A stretch of 64,000 nt of DNA, from NCBI GenBank assembly GCA_039804245.1, contig JBDLWO010000210.1:6302-70301 (forward strand), read 5' to 3'. Every line of letters starts with the position of its first letter. Positions within the stretch are counted from its first letter, which is position 1. The notes beneath the pieces were generated by a model. It was not told the DNA's origin. It saw only the letters and a list, made by a program, of their open reading frames with translations, and searched no databases. Made by a program: the position numbers and the translations under genes. Shown here in pieces: positions 51,439 to 60,656 of this stretch. Source of the stretch: M3007 sp039804245. GTDB lineage: Bacteria; Bacteroidota; Bacteroidia; Chitinophagales; Saprospiraceae.

Positions 51439-53142
51439 ATGAAAAACTCCTTTTTTCTTCTTCTGCTGCTCCTGCTCCTGATTTCCTGCTCCCGATCCAA
51501 AAGAACATACGCAGACCTCATCCTGAAAAATGGTCATTTCTTCACCGCGGATGAAAAATATCAGCAGGTTACAGCTGTCGCTATTTCCGCCGACACTATT
51601 CTCGCTTTGGGTAGCGACAACGATATTATAAAATATGCCGATGAAAAAACGCAGGTTATTGACCTCAACGGCGCTTTTGCCATGCCCGGCTTTATTGAAG
51701 GTCACGGTCACTTTCTCAGCCTGGGCGAAAGTCTTCAAAATCTGAACCTGCTGCATACCTCAAGCTGGCAGCAGATTGTGGAGATGGTTAAATCAAAGAT
51801 ACAGTCGGCTCAACCCGGAGAATGGATCGAAGGCAGAGGCTGGCACCAGGAAAAATGGAGTCAGGATCCGGGAATTACTGTCAATGGTTATCCGTATCAC
51901 GATGCACTGAGTGCAGTTTCTTCAGATAATCCTGTGGTACTGTATCATGCCAGCGGTCATGGTCTTATTGCCAACGCCGCTGCCATGAAACTCGCTGGTA
52001 TATCCAGGGAAACTCCCGATCCTGCAGGCGGTCGAATTGTACGCGATGTAAAAGGTAATGCCATTGGTGTTTTTGAGGAAAATGCCATGGCACTCATTGA
52101 TAAGCCCTATTCTGAATGGAAGAACAGGCGCCCCGAAAGTGAACGTCAGGCGGATCTGATTAAAACAGCCACCATTGCTGCAGAAAAATGCCTGAGCCTC
52201 GGTATTACCTCTTTCCAGGATGCCGCCAGCAGTTTGTGGGAGCTCCGTCAACTCAGGTCTATGGCCGAATCAGGAAAATTACCTGTAAGACTCTGGGCTA
52301 TGATTTTTCAACCATCGGAAAATGAACTTCCGGAACTGAAAAATTATCCACAAATCGGAATTGCAAACAGGCATTTCACCTGCCGGGCAGTGAAAGCTTA
52401 TTTCGATGGCGCACTCGGTTCTTATGGAGCATGGCTCCTGAATGATTACAGCGACAAACCCGGTTTCACCGGACAAAACACTACGCCCACCGACACTATC
52501 AGAATGCTTGCCAGGGCATGTCTGGATAATAAACTCCAGTTGTGTGTACACGCTATTGGTGACCGCGCAAACCGGGAAGTACTCAATATTTATGAAAGCA
52601 CTTTCAATACTACTGGAAAAAAAGGTGAACGCTGGAGAATAGAACACGCTCAACATATTGACACTGCAGACATTCCGCGTTTTGGTCGCCTTGGTGTTAT
52701 AGCTGCCATGCAGGCGATTCACTGTACCAGCGATGCCCCTTTTGTAGTAAAAAGACTCGGCGAACAGCGGGCACGTACTGGTGCGTACGCATGGAGAAGT
52801 CTCCTCGATTCCGGTGCAAACATTGCAAACGGAACAGATACGCCAGTAGAAGAAGCAGATCCATTACCCTGTCTGTACGCATCCATAACCAGAAAACGAA
52901 CAGATACTGGTCTGGAATTTTATCCCGAACAGTCAATGACAAGAAATGAAGCCTTACTCTCCTATACCCTCTGGAACGCTTATGCAGCATTCGAGGAAAA
53001 TGAAAAAGGTTCCCTTTCACCCGGTAAGCTCGCCGACATAGTCGTTCTTTCTGAAAATCTGGTCGAATGTACACCAGACGCCTTGCTGAAGGCAGAAATT
53101 ATTAAAACAATAGTGGGTGGTAAGGTGCTTTTCCAGCGCTGA
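51439..53142 (+). CDS. YtcJ-like amidohydrolase lipoprotein
   Basis: The 567-aa protein belongs to the amidohydrolase_3 family (YtcJ-like). Metal motifs: H-G-H in I-E-G-H-G-H-F near residue 93, a lysine region in V-K-A-Y-F-D-G-A-L-G-S, C-V-H-A-I-G-D-R-A and E-H-A-Q-H-I, with a final N-G-T-D-T-P-V aspartate. The N-terminus is a leucine-rich signal ending L-I-S-C (Cys17), a good lipobox, so the enzyme works outside the cytoplasm. The substrate is unknown; family members hydrolyse N-substituted formamides and related amides. The promoter was not identified. Confidence 0.92.
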   Translation: MKNSFFLLLLLLLLISCSRSKRTYADLILKNGHFFTADEKYQQVTAVAISADTILALGSDNDIIKYADEKTQVIDLNGAFAMPGFIEGHGHFLSLGESLQNLNLLHTSSWQQIVEMVKSKIQSAQPGEWIEGRGWHQEKWSQDPGITVNGYPYHDALSAVSSDNPVVLYHASGHGLIANAAAMKLAGISRETPDPAGGRIVRDVKGNAIGVFEENAMALIDKPYSEWKNRRPESERQADLIKTATIAAEKCLSLGITSFQDAASSLWELRQLRSMAESGKLPVRLWAMIFQPSENELPELKNYPQIGIANRHFTCRAVKAYFDGALGSYGAWLLNDYSDKPGFTGQNTTPTDTIRMLARACLDNKLQLCVHAIGDRANREVLNIYESTFNTTGKKGERWRIEHAQHIDTADIPRFGRLGVIAAMQAIHCTSDAPFVVKRLGEQRARTGAYAWRSLLDSGANIANGTDTPVEEADPLPCLYASITRKRTDTGLEFYPEQSMTRNEALLSYTLWNAYAAFEENEKGSLSPGKLADIVVLSENLVECTPDALLKAEIIKTIVGGKVLFQR

Positions 53143-53207
53143 TTTGTACAAAATTGCTTTTATTAAGAAATTATTTGAAAATATCCACGCAGATTAAAAG
53201 TAAAATC

Positions 53208-53215
53208 TACCTTTG
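53208..53215 (+). promoter_or_regulatory. -7 promoter element for the PUR-domain gene
   Basis: TACCTTTG matches TAnnTTTG, 45 nt before the GTG start. Confidence 0.55.
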
Positions 53216-53260
53216 TAGGCGACTGTTTTAAAAAATTCACTAACCAAACTTAATTGTAAA

Positions 53261-53908
53261 GTGGAATACGGGTACTTTAAAAAGCGAGATGGAAACTTCC
53301 GCGACCGGAATGACCGAAACGATCGGGGTGACAGAAATGACCGCGATCGCGGATCTAATAGTGGTGGTGGCTATGGCGACCGGGGCGGTTTCCGCGACCG
53401 GGGCGGCAATAGTGGTGGCTACGGCGGCGGCGGCGGTGGTTTTCAGCGCGGCGGCGGTGGTGGCGGCTTTCGCGACCGTGGCAACAACTTCGGCGACAGA
53501 GATAATCGTCGCTTCGATCGCGACCGTGAGCGGGGCGATGCTGAAGAAAGCGTATTTTCCAAAAAAGTGCGTGCCGGAAAGCGCCGCACATACTTCCTGG
53601 ATGTACGTAAAACAAAGGGCGAAGATTTTTTTATCACTATCACAGAGAGCACCAAAAGAGAAGACGGATTCGGATACCGTCGCCATAAAATCTTTTTGTA
53701 CAAGGAAGATTTCAACAGGTTCGTGGCATCTCTCAACGAAGTGGTTGATCACGTCAAAAATGACCTGATGCCAGATTTCGATTATGAAGAATTCGATCGC
53801 CGTCAGGCAGAATGGGAAAGCCAGAACCGCGATGAGGACGAGGAAGAAGACCGCGACGAAGATCGCAAAAATGTAAAGAAAGATCCGGAAGATGATGTAG
53901 AGTGGTGA
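53261..53908 (+). CDS. DUF3276/PUR-domain protein with Gly/Arg-rich N-terminus
   Basis: The 215-aa protein has three parts. Residues about 10-92 are low-complexity repeats of R-D-R, R-G-G and G-G-G-G-G type. Residues about 95-170 form the DUF3276 PUR-alpha-like nucleic-acid-binding domain (V-R-A-G-K-R-R-T-Y-F-L-D-V-R, then Y-R-R-H-K-I-F-L-Y). The tail is very acidic. Start is GTG at 53261. PUR proteins bind single-stranded DNA or RNA, and RGG tracts often bind RNA, so an RNA chaperone role is plausible (inference). The DNA repeats also open long false frames on other strands. A very strong terminator follows. Confidence 0.9.
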   Translation: MEYGYFKKRDGNFRDRNDRNDRGDRNDRDRGSNSGGGYGDRGGFRDRGGNSGGYGGGGGGFQRGGGGGGFRDRGNNFGDRDNRRFDRDRERGDAEESVFSKKVRAGKRRTYFLDVRKTKGEDFFITITESTKREDGFGYRRHKIFLYKEDFNRFVASLNEVVDHVKNDLMPDFDYEEFDRRQAEWESQNRDEDEEEDRDEDRKNVKKDPEDDVEW

Positions 53909-53940
53909 CCTGAAATCACCAACAATAAACAGCAGATTAC

Positions 53941-53994
53941 AGAGCTGAAATACGGGTTGTAACAAATGACACTCCCGTGTTTCAGCTCTTTTTT
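53941..53994 (+). terminator. Strong terminator after the PUR-domain gene
   Basis: A 16-base arm at 53941-53956 (starting AGAGCTGAAA) pairs with 53974-53989 with a single mismatch or wobble, followed by TTTTT. The loop is 17 nt. Confidence 0.92.
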
Positions 53995-54058
53995 GTCTTA
54001 ATGAGTAAAAACACTTAATTATAGCAAATTAATCAACAAAATCAACACTCTACTGGTT

Positions 54059-54066
54059 TATCTTTG
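54059..54066 (+). promoter_or_regulatory. -7 promoter element for citrate synthase
   Basis: TATCTTTG matches TAnnTTTG, 36 nt before the ATG. Confidence 0.55.
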
Positions 54067-54101
54067 CAAATCTTTCGCCCAAACGCATTTAATATCGGTT
54101 C

Positions 54102-55409
54102 ATGGATCAGTTAAAACAATTATTCTACGAAAAATCCCAGCAGACAGCCAATGAAGTAAAAGAACTTCTGAAGGCACATGGAAACACAAAGGTTGACGAT
54201 GTAAATTTGGATCAGGTGTACGGCGGTATGCGCGATATCACCTGTATGATCTGGGAACCTTCGCTCCTCGACTCTGAAGAAGGAATCAGATTCCGCGGGT
54301 ACTCTATCCCCGAACTCAGAGAAAAACTTCCTCATGCTCCCAACGGAAAAGAACCGCTCCCGGAAGGCCTGTTCTGGCTTATGCTGGTAGGCGAAATCCC
54401 TACAGAAGAACAGGTAAAATGGGTTACTGATAACTGGGTACACCGCTCCAATGTTCCAGATTATGTTTTCCGCGCCATTGATGCCCTGCCAGTTGACACG
54501 CACCCGATGACTCAGTTCTCGATAGGTATCCTGGCTATGCAGAAAACATCCGAATTCGCGCAGAAATATGCTGCCGGTATGAAAAAAACGGATTACTGGG
54601 ATGCTACGTACGAAGATTCAATGAATCTGATAGCTCGCTTACCCCGGATAGCAGCCTATATTTTCCGCCGAATCTATCACAATAACGATCATGTGCTGCC
54701 CGATATATCGCTCGACTGGAGCGGTAACTTCGCACACATGCTCGGATATAATGATCAGGGATTCAAGGAGTATATCAGACTGTTCCTTACCATTCACGCT
54801 GATCACGAAGGAGGAAATGCTTCTGCGCATACAACGCATCTCGTTGGTTCCACGCTCAGTGATCCTTACCTGTCATTCAGCGCAGCCATGAATGCACTGG
54901 CCGGTCCTTTGCACGGTCTCGCCAATCAGGAGGTGATTCGCTGGATCCAGAAAATGGTGGAAACCATCGGAACATCCAAACCTACCAAAGATCAGATTGC
55001 AACTTACGTGAAAACTACGCTGGATAGCGGAAGGGTTGTGCCGGGTTACGGACACGCCGTATTGCGCAAACCGGATCCGCGCTACATGGCGCAAAAGCAT
55101 TTCTGCGAGGAAAATGTACAAGATGATGATCTGGTAAATATCGTCTGGAAAATCTTCGAAGTGGTACCGCCGATTCTCAGCAGTTTGGGCAAGGTTAAAA
55201 ATCCGTGGCCCAACGTTGATGCACACAGTGGTGCTGTACTTCTGCATTACGGAATGAAGGAATACAATTACTACACTGTTATTTTCGGTGTGAGCCGCGC
55301 ACTTGGCGTATTGGCCGCTCAATGCTGGAGCCGTGCTCTCGGCCTCCCGCTAGAAAGACCAAAGTCTGTTACTACCGAATGGGTGAAGCAATATCTCTCC
55401 GACAAATAA
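54102..55409 (+). CDS. gltA: Citrate synthase, mitochondrial-like type
   Basis: The enzyme condenses acetyl-CoA and oxaloacetate at the start of the TCA cycle. At 435 aa it matches the eukaryote-like citrate synthases in key blocks: H-A-D-H-E-G-G-N-A-S-A-H-T-T-H-L-V-G-S near residue 230 and A-G-P-L-H-G-L-A-N-Q-E-V near residue 266, then P-G-Y-G-H-A-V-L-R near residue 312 with a catalytic histidine. The bacterial GltA-type zinc-binding N-terminus is missing. This form is known in some bacteria. It stands alone with its own promoter and a terminator shared with scpA. Confidence 0.95.
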   Translation: MDQLKQLFYEKSQQTANEVKELLKAHGNTKVDDVNLDQVYGGMRDITCMIWEPSLLDSEEGIRFRGYSIPELREKLPHAPNGKEPLPEGLFWLMLVGEIPTEEQVKWVTDNWVHRSNVPDYVFRAIDALPVDTHPMTQFSIGILAMQKTSEFAQKYAAGMKKTDYWDATYEDSMNLIARLPRIAAYIFRRIYHNNDHVLPDISLDWSGNFAHMLGYNDQGFKEYIRLFLTIHADHEGGNASAHTTHLVGSTLSDPYLSFSAAMNALAGPLHGLANQEVIRWIQKMVETIGTSKPTKDQIATYVKTTLDSGRVVPGYGHAVLRKPDPRYMAQKHFCEENVQDDDLVNIVWKIFEVVPPILSSLGKVKNPWPNVDAHSGAVLLHYGMKEYNYYTVIFGVSRALGVLAAQCWSRALGLPLERPKSVTTEWVKQYLSDK

Positions 55410-55428
55410 CTGTTGATTTGTATAACTG

Positions 55429-55464
55429 GAAAGGGCCGCAGTCAAATCTGATTACGGCCCTTTC
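55429..55464. terminator. Bidirectional terminator between gltA and scpA
   Basis: GAAAGGGCCG (55429-55438) pairs perfectly with CGGCCCTTTC (55455-55464). It ends 2 nt before the scpA stop and serves both convergent genes. Confidence 0.88.
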
Positions 55465-55465
55465 T

Positions 55466-56212
55466 TTATTTTTCAGGCAGTGACAACCAGAAATTATTGA
55501 CTCCGTCTCCCTGGATAATGATAATTTCCTGAGCATTCAGCAATTCAAGCAGCGCGAGAAAGGTGACGATAGCATGCACCCTGTTCTCCAGCCGCATGAA
55601 TAATTCTTCAAAATCTTTCTTTACTCCCTCCCGAAGGCTGTCTGCCAGATACTGACGCTGATCCTGTATGGTATAGCTGTAATTATAAACAGTATGAATG
55701 CGTCTGGTTTTCCTTTCTTCATCAAAACGGCTTATCAGTCGCTCGAAGGTGCGGAGCAGCTTGTACAGGGAAACTGACTCCAGTTCTGTATCAGCCAGCG
55801 ATTGTTCGGCCAGCCGCTTCAACTCTTCGGATGCATATCCCCTCGGATTCATGAACGAACGGATATCTTCCATTTTCCGTAAGTCCTCGAGCACGCTTTT
55901 GTATTTTTTGTACTCGAGCAGTCGCTGTACCAATTCCTGCCTGGGGTCTATCTCATTTCCCTCTTCATCCACCGGTTTTCTCGGAAGAAGCATCTTGGCC
56001 TTGATTCGCATGAGCGTTGCGGCTACCACAATAAACTCGGATGCCAGATCAACATTCAGAGATTCCATCTGGTGTAAATACTCCAGAAATTCATCGGTGA
56101 TACCGGCTATTGGTATATTGTAAATGTCGAGTTCATCGCGCTCTATAAAGAACAGCAACAGATCGAATGGCCCCTCAAAGACCGGCAGCTTTATGGTAAA
56201 CGTCTGACTCAT
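55466..56212 (-). CDS. scpA: Segregation and condensation protein A
   Basis: ScpA is the kleisin that links the SMC ATPase dimer in chromosome condensation. The 248-aa protein has the N-terminal F-E-G-P-F-D-L-L-L-F-F-I motif (residues 13-24), an acidic helical middle and a C-terminal winged-helix segment (V-T-F-L-A-L-L-E-L). Its ATG overlaps the purD stop by four bases (ATGA), so translation is coupled. scpB and smc are not in the window. Confidence 0.95.
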   Translation of the reverse strand: MSQTFTIKLPVFEGPFDLLLFFIERDELDIYNIPIAGITDEFLEYLHQMESLNVDLASEFIVVAATLMRIKAKMLLPRKPVDEEGNEIDPRQELVQRLLEYKKYKSVLEDLRKMEDIRSFMNPRGYASEELKRLAEQSLADTELESVSLYKLLRTFERLISRFDEERKTRRIHTVYNYSYTIQDQRQYLADSLREGVKKDFEELFMRLENRVHAIVTFLALLELLNAQEIIIIQGDGVNNFWLSLPEK

Positions 56213-57495
56213 AAAAGGTCTTTACCTATATCACGACGGTAATACTTGCCTTCAAAATCTATCAGTTTTGCATTTCGCTTCGATTTTCTGACAGCTGAGG
56301 CTATATCTTTACCCAAACTGGTGACGGCAATTACTCGTCCGCCGCTGGTAACAGTCTCTCCCGCTGTATTCACCGCAGTACCTGCGTGAAATACCATGCT
56401 ACCCCTGACCCGATCAAGTCCGCCGATCATTTTACCCTTCTGATAGTCACCCGGATACCCCCCGCTAACCAGAAAAATGGTGGCAGCCGTTCGTTTGTCG
56501 GTGCGTAATTTCACTTTTCCAAGGGTTCCCCGGGCACAATTTTCAAGAAGAGCGACCAGATCATTCTTGAGCCGGGGCATTACAGCCTCGGTTTCCGGAT
56601 CACCCATTCGGCAGTTGTATTCAATGACGTGAGGTTCACCGTTTACCTCTATCAATCCGAAGAAAATAAATCCCTTGTAGACTATTTTTTCCTTTTTGAG
56701 TCCGGAAACAGTTGGTTTGATGATACGTTCTTCCACTTTCTGCCACATCACTTCATCCACAAATGGTACCGGACTAACAGCTCCCATACCTCCTGTATTG
56801 GGGCCTTTGTCTTTTTCGCCAATTCGCTTGTAGTCTTTTGCTTCCGGGAGAATTTTGTAATTTTTACCATCGGTAAGCACGAAAACACTGAATTCTATAC
56901 CTGTCAGGAATTGCTCCACCACTACCCTGTTACCCGATTCGCCGAATTTTCCACCCAGCATTTCCCGGAATTCTTTCACAGCTTCCCTTGGGCTTTTGCA
57001 GATGACTACGCCCTTCCCGGCAGCAAGTCCATCAGCTTTCAGCACAATGGGCAGGGTATGTTGTTTCAGGTAGCTTATTCCCTCTTTCATGGAGTCAGCA
57101 GTAAATTCCCGGTACGAGGCAGTCGGGATGCCATGCCTTTTCATGAACTGTTTACTCCATGCCTTGCTTCCCTCCATCACGGCGCCCGCTTTCGACGGAC
57201 CGATTACGGGGATAGACCTCAAGTGCTCTTTTTCCTGAAAATAATTCCATATACCTCTAACGAGTGGCTCTTCTGGTCCAACTACAACCATATCTATCCC
57301 GGTTTCCAGCACAAATTTTTCTATTGCAGGAAAATCATTCGGATTGATTGCCACGTTTTCGCCGCACGCAGAAGTGCCGGCATTTCCGGGGGCGATAAAC
57401 AGTTTTTCGCAACGGCTACTTTCTGAAAGTTTCCATGCGATAGCGTGTTCACGGCCCCCTGAACCGAGGAGCAGAATTCTTTTTTGCTGACTCAT
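56209..57495 (-). CDS. purD: Phosphoribosylamine-glycine ligase
   Basis: PurD adds glycine to phosphoribosylamine in purine synthesis. The 428-aa ATP-grasp enzyme shows L-L-L-G-S-G-G-R-E-H-A near the start, V-V-G-P-E-E-P-L-V near residue 72, K-A-D-G-L-A-A-G-K-G-V near residue 150 and a late R-M-G-D-P-E-T-E. The ATG at 57495 gives the standard N-terminus. It follows a thiolase gene by 7 nt and precedes scpA. Confidence 0.96.
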   Translation of the reverse strand: MSQQKRILLLGSGGREHAIAWKLSESSRCEKLFIAPGNAGTSACGENVAINPNDFPAIEKFVLETGIDMVVVGPEEPLVRGIWNYFQEKEHLRSIPVIGPSKAGAVMEGSKAWSKQFMKRHGIPTASYREFTADSMKEGISYLKQHTLPIVLKADGLAAGKGVVICKSPREAVKEFREMLGGKFGESGNRVVVEQFLTGIEFSVFVLTDGKNYKILPEAKDYKRIGEKDKGPNTGGMGAVSPVPFVDEVMWQKVEERIIKPTVSGLKKEKIVYKGFIFFGLIEVNGEPHVIEYNCRMGDPETEAVMPRLKNDLVALLENCARGTLGKVKLRTDKRTAATIFLVSGGYPGDYQKGKMIGGLDRVRGSMVFHAGTAVNTAGETVTSGGRVIAVTSLGKDIASAVRKSKRNAKLIDFEGKYYRRDIGKDLL

Positions 57496-57502
57496 AAAAA
57501 TG

Positions 57503-58681
57503 TTACAGACGTTCGATAACCAGTGCCGAAGCGCCACCCCCTCCATTGCAGATGGCTGCCAGGCCGTATTTCCCGTCTTTTTGTTGCAGTACGTTACAAA
57601 GTGTGGTTACTATGCGCGCGCCGGAAGCTCCGAGCGGGTGCCCGAGAGAAACGGCGCCGCCAAAAATGTTATTTTTTTCGTGATTTACTTCCAGTATTTT
57701 TTCAAAAGCGAGAGAAACTACCGAAAAAGCTTCATTTACTTCAAAATAGCTGATATCCTGAATATTCAGTCCGGCCATTTTCAGGGCTTTCGGAGCTGCC
57801 ACTGTCGGGGAAGTGGTGAACCATTCCGGAGCCTGCTCTGCATCGGCAAATCCGCGTATTACTGCGATCGGTTTCAGTCCGAGTCTTTTCACAGCAGATT
57901 CGCTGGCAAGTATCAGTGCCGTAGCACCATCGTTGATAGTACTTGCATTGGCTGCAGTGACGGTACCATCGGGTGTGAAAGCCGGACGCAATCCCGGAAT
58001 TTTGTCGAATACCACTTTTCTGTATTCTTCATCGTCAAGGATTCTGAGCGGGTCTCCTTTTTTTTGTGGAATTTCAACTGGTACTATTTCTGATGCGAGG
58101 TAGCCGTTTCCGGTTGCCTCTGCCGTTCTTTTGTACGAATCAATGGCATAAGCATCCTGTTGTTCTCTGGTGATACCATACTTTGCTGCGGTTCTGTCTG
58201 CAAATACCCCCATCGCATTCTGATCATAAACATCCGTTAAACCATCTTTGGCGAGTCCGTCAATCAGTTCTGTATTTCCATACTTGTAACCCCAGCGGGC
58301 ATTGGGTATATAATATGGTATCTGCGACATATTTTCCATGCCTCCGGCAACTACAATGTCGTTTATACCGAGCATGACAGACTGTGCGCCGAAAGTGATG
58401 GCTTTCATACCGGATGCACATACTTTATTAAGTGTTGTGCAGGGTACGCTATCGGGTAGTCCGGCAAAACGCGCCGCCTGTCGGGCCGGCGCCTGTCCGA
58501 GGTTGGCGCTGACTACGTTGCCCATAATAACTTCATTGACCTGATCAGCCGGGACACCTGCTTTTACGAGTGCGCCTCTGATGGCTGTGGCGCCAAGGCT
58601 GGTTGCTGATACGCCTGATAAAGATCCTCCAAAACTCCCTATCGGGGTTCTGACTGCTGAAATGATGAAAACTTCTTGCAT
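57503..58681 (-). CDS. Acetyl-CoA acetyltransferase (thiolase II)
   Basis: The 392-aa enzyme makes or cleaves acetoacetyl-CoA. Active Cys88 is in N-K-V-C-A-S-G-M, with G-H-P-L-G-A-S-G-A-R late and C-N-G-G-G-G-A-S-A at the end, the pattern of biosynthetic AtoB/PhaA-type thiolases, unlike the FadA-like copy at 41875. It lies 36 nt after ggt on the same strand and 7 nt before purD. No other ketone-body or polyester genes are near. Confidence 0.94.
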   Translation of the reverse strand: MQEVFIISAVRTPIGSFGGSLSGVSATSLGATAIRGALVKAGVPADQVNEVIMGNVVSANLGQAPARQAARFAGLPDSVPCTTLNKVCASGMKAITFGAQSVMLGINDIVVAGGMENMSQIPYYIPNARWGYKYGNTELIDGLAKDGLTDVYDQNAMGVFADRTAAKYGITREQQDAYAIDSYKRTAEATGNGYLASEIVPVEIPQKKGDPLRILDDEEYRKVVFDKIPGLRPAFTPDGTVTAANASTINDGATALILASESAVKRLGLKPIAVIRGFADAEQAPEWFTTSPTVAAPKALKMAGLNIQDISYFEVNEAFSVVSLAFEKILEVNHEKNNIFGGAVSLGHPLGASGARIVTTLCNVLQQKDGKYGLAAICNGGGGASALVIERL

Positions 58682-58717
58682 GGTTTGGTTAGGTATGTAG
58701 TTTTTGAAATTGTCTGG

Positions 58718-60424
58718 TCAGTAGCCGCCTGCCGAATCATCCCCCCTGTTGTCGGCTACGCCCTGCCATTTGCCGCTGGTCAAACGCATGATGGCTTCTA
58801 GTCTGCCGATACTCTCTCTTGATTGTATGGTATGGCCTTTTTTCTGAAGAGCCTGCTCTGTCTCGGGAGAAAAACAACCTTCCTCGCTGGAAATCCGGTC
58901 GGGTTTCCACTGGTGATGGAAACGTTTGGCCTGAACAGCCTCCGGGAGGGTCATCCCATATTCCACGACATTGAGCAGCACTTGAAATACGGTGGTAGGT
59001 ATTGTTGTGCCACCCGGTGTTCCAAGTACCATCCATGTCTTTCCCGTACGGGTGACAATGGTGGGTGTCATGCTGCTGAGCGGTCTTTTATTGGCAGCCA
59101 CAGCATTGGCTTTTCCTCCAACGGCGCCATACATATTGGGTACACCCGGTTTTGCACTGAAATCATCCATTTCATTGTTCAGGATGAATCCGGCGCCGCC
59201 AACAACTGTTTTGCTTCCGTAACTGTCGTTCAGGGTGGTGGTAACAGAAACAGCATTTCCTTCTGCATCAACAACGCAGAAGTGGGTGGTTTCTTCACTT
59301 TCCTTTGCGACCCCTGCAGTTATGTCTGTACTCGCCGAAACTGTATCTGCCTTGAAGTCAGTCATCCTTTTTTTCAGATATGCCGGATCGGTCAGCGTAG
59401 TGACCGGCACTTTATAGAAGTCAGGGTCTGCCAGATGTACTGCGCGGTCGGCAAAAGCTCTCCGCTCTGCTTCGGCTATAACGTGAACGGCTTCTGCACT
59501 GTGAAACCCGTATTGTTTCAGCGGATATCCTGAAGTCATGCCAATAAGCTGTCTGAGTATAATGCCGCCGCTGCTCGGCGGAGGCATGGTGATCACCCGG
59601 AGTTCTTTCCAGTCGAACTCGAGGGGACGCCTCCATACGCTTTTATAATTTTTCAGATCTTCGGCGGTGATGATCCCGCCTTTCTTTTCCATCTCTTTCA
59701 GAATGAGAGTGGCAGTAGCGCCCTCGTAAAAACCGGCCCGGCCTTCTCCGGCTATTCTGCGCAGCGTTTGTCCGAGGTCTTTCTGTATAAGCCAGTCGCC
59801 AGCCTTCCAGCCCTCCATCTTGATGAAAACAGGCATCAGACTGCTATTTCTTACAAACAGCAATTTCTGTTCATTGAGCCCCCCGGCTTCCTGTTCGGTA
59901 ATCTGAAATCCTTTTTCAGCCAGATCAACAGAGGGCATAATCAATTCACCCCATTTGAGTCGCCCGTATTTCCTGTGGGCCTCGTACATGCCATCAACGG
60001 CTCCGGGTACTCCGCATGACAATACGCCTTGCTGCAGTTTTTTCGTCAATACCTGTCCTGCTGAATCCTGATACATTTTTTCATGCGAAGCTGCGGGTGC
60101 CTTTTCCCGAAAATCGAGACAGTAGGCGTTGCTCAGTTTATCCCGGTATAGCATGAAGCCGCCGCCACCAATATTGCCTGCCTGTGGATACACCACCGCA
60201 AGAGCAAAGTGAACAGCAACAGCAGCGTCTATGGCGTTTCCTCCTCTTCTCAGAATTTCAATACCCACTTTGGTAGCAAGTGGATGGGCAGATACAACCA
60301 CTGCACTGTCAACGGTTACTTCCTTTTTTATTTCGTAGGGAAAAGGAACGATAGGTGATTGAGCCTGCATGGAAGCTGGCAAAAGCAAGGTTGCAAGAGC
60401 AACGAATCGGAATAACTTGATCAT
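58718..60424 (-). CDS. ggt: Gamma-glutamyltransferase
   Basis: GGT transfers or hydrolyses the gamma-glutamyl group of glutathione and related peptides in the periplasm. The 568-aa precursor has a signal peptide (about residues 1-21) and self-cleaves before the catalytic threonine in E-E-T-T-H-F-C-V-V-D, giving large and small subunits. Other signatures are A-V-A-V-H-F-A-L near residue 67, G-G-G-G-F-M-L, and P-L-S-S-M-T-P-T-I-V. A promoter motif lies 27 nt upstream. Confidence 0.96.
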   Translation of the reverse strand: MIKLFRFVALATLLLPASMQAQSPIVPFPYEIKKEVTVDSAVVVSAHPLATKVGIEILRRGGNAIDAAVAVHFALAVVYPQAGNIGGGGFMLYRDKLSNAYCLDFREKAPAASHEKMYQDSAGQVLTKKLQQGVLSCGVPGAVDGMYEAHRKYGRLKWGELIMPSVDLAEKGFQITEQEAGGLNEQKLLFVRNSSLMPVFIKMEGWKAGDWLIQKDLGQTLRRIAGEGRAGFYEGATATLILKEMEKKGGIITAEDLKNYKSVWRRPLEFDWKELRVITMPPPSSGGIILRQLIGMTSGYPLKQYGFHSAEAVHVIAEAERRAFADRAVHLADPDFYKVPVTTLTDPAYLKKRMTDFKADTVSASTDITAGVAKESEETTHFCVVDAEGNAVSVTTTLNDSYGSKTVVGGAGFILNNEMDDFSAKPGVPNMYGAVGGKANAVAANKRPLSSMTPTIVTRTGKTWMVLGTPGGTTIPTTVFQVLLNVVEYGMTLPEAVQAKRFHHQWKPDRISSEEGCFSPETEQALQKKGHTIQSRESIGRLEAIMRLTSGKWQGVADNRGDDSAGGY

Positions 60425-60450
60425 CTTCAGACAAATAACTTTTCAGGGTG

Positions 60451-60458
60451 CAAACGTA
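60451..60458 (-). promoter_or_regulatory. -7 promoter element for ggt
   Basis: Minus-strand TACGTTTG matches TAnnTTTG, 27 nt before the ggt ATG. Confidence 0.5.
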
Positions 60459-60588
60459 GGGCTATTTTGTGCCAGGATTAACATGATTCTGCTTATTTTT
60501 ATGAATACGTGTCAACTATGTCAGTACTTTAACTTCTTAACAAATACATAAATTATGTCAGAAACAGTCAAATAACTGTATGCTTTTC

Positions 60589-60596
60589 TATTTTTG
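60589..60596 (+). promoter_or_regulatory. -7 promoter element for the M23 peptidase gene
   Basis: TATTTTTG matches TAnnTTTG, 61 nt before the GTG start. Confidence 0.45.
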
Positions 60597-60656
60597 CATT
60601 CAATGAATGATTTAAAGGGTTTTTAAAGGCCTTTTTACCAAATTCAAAGCATAACT

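Noticed and set aside
52344..52352. Perfect DnaA box inside the amidohydrolase gene
   Set aside because: Single isolated match in coding sequence; not part of a cluster.
53240..53965. 241-codon minus-strand frame and a 159-codon plus frame over the PUR gene
   Set aside because: Both result from the repetitive GGC/CGC-rich DNA of the RGG tract and give low-complexity translations; the DUF3276 frame is the real one.
56629..57426. 265-codon plus-strand frame opposite purD
   Set aside because: Shadow of purD, rich in Phe and His from the complement of purD codons.
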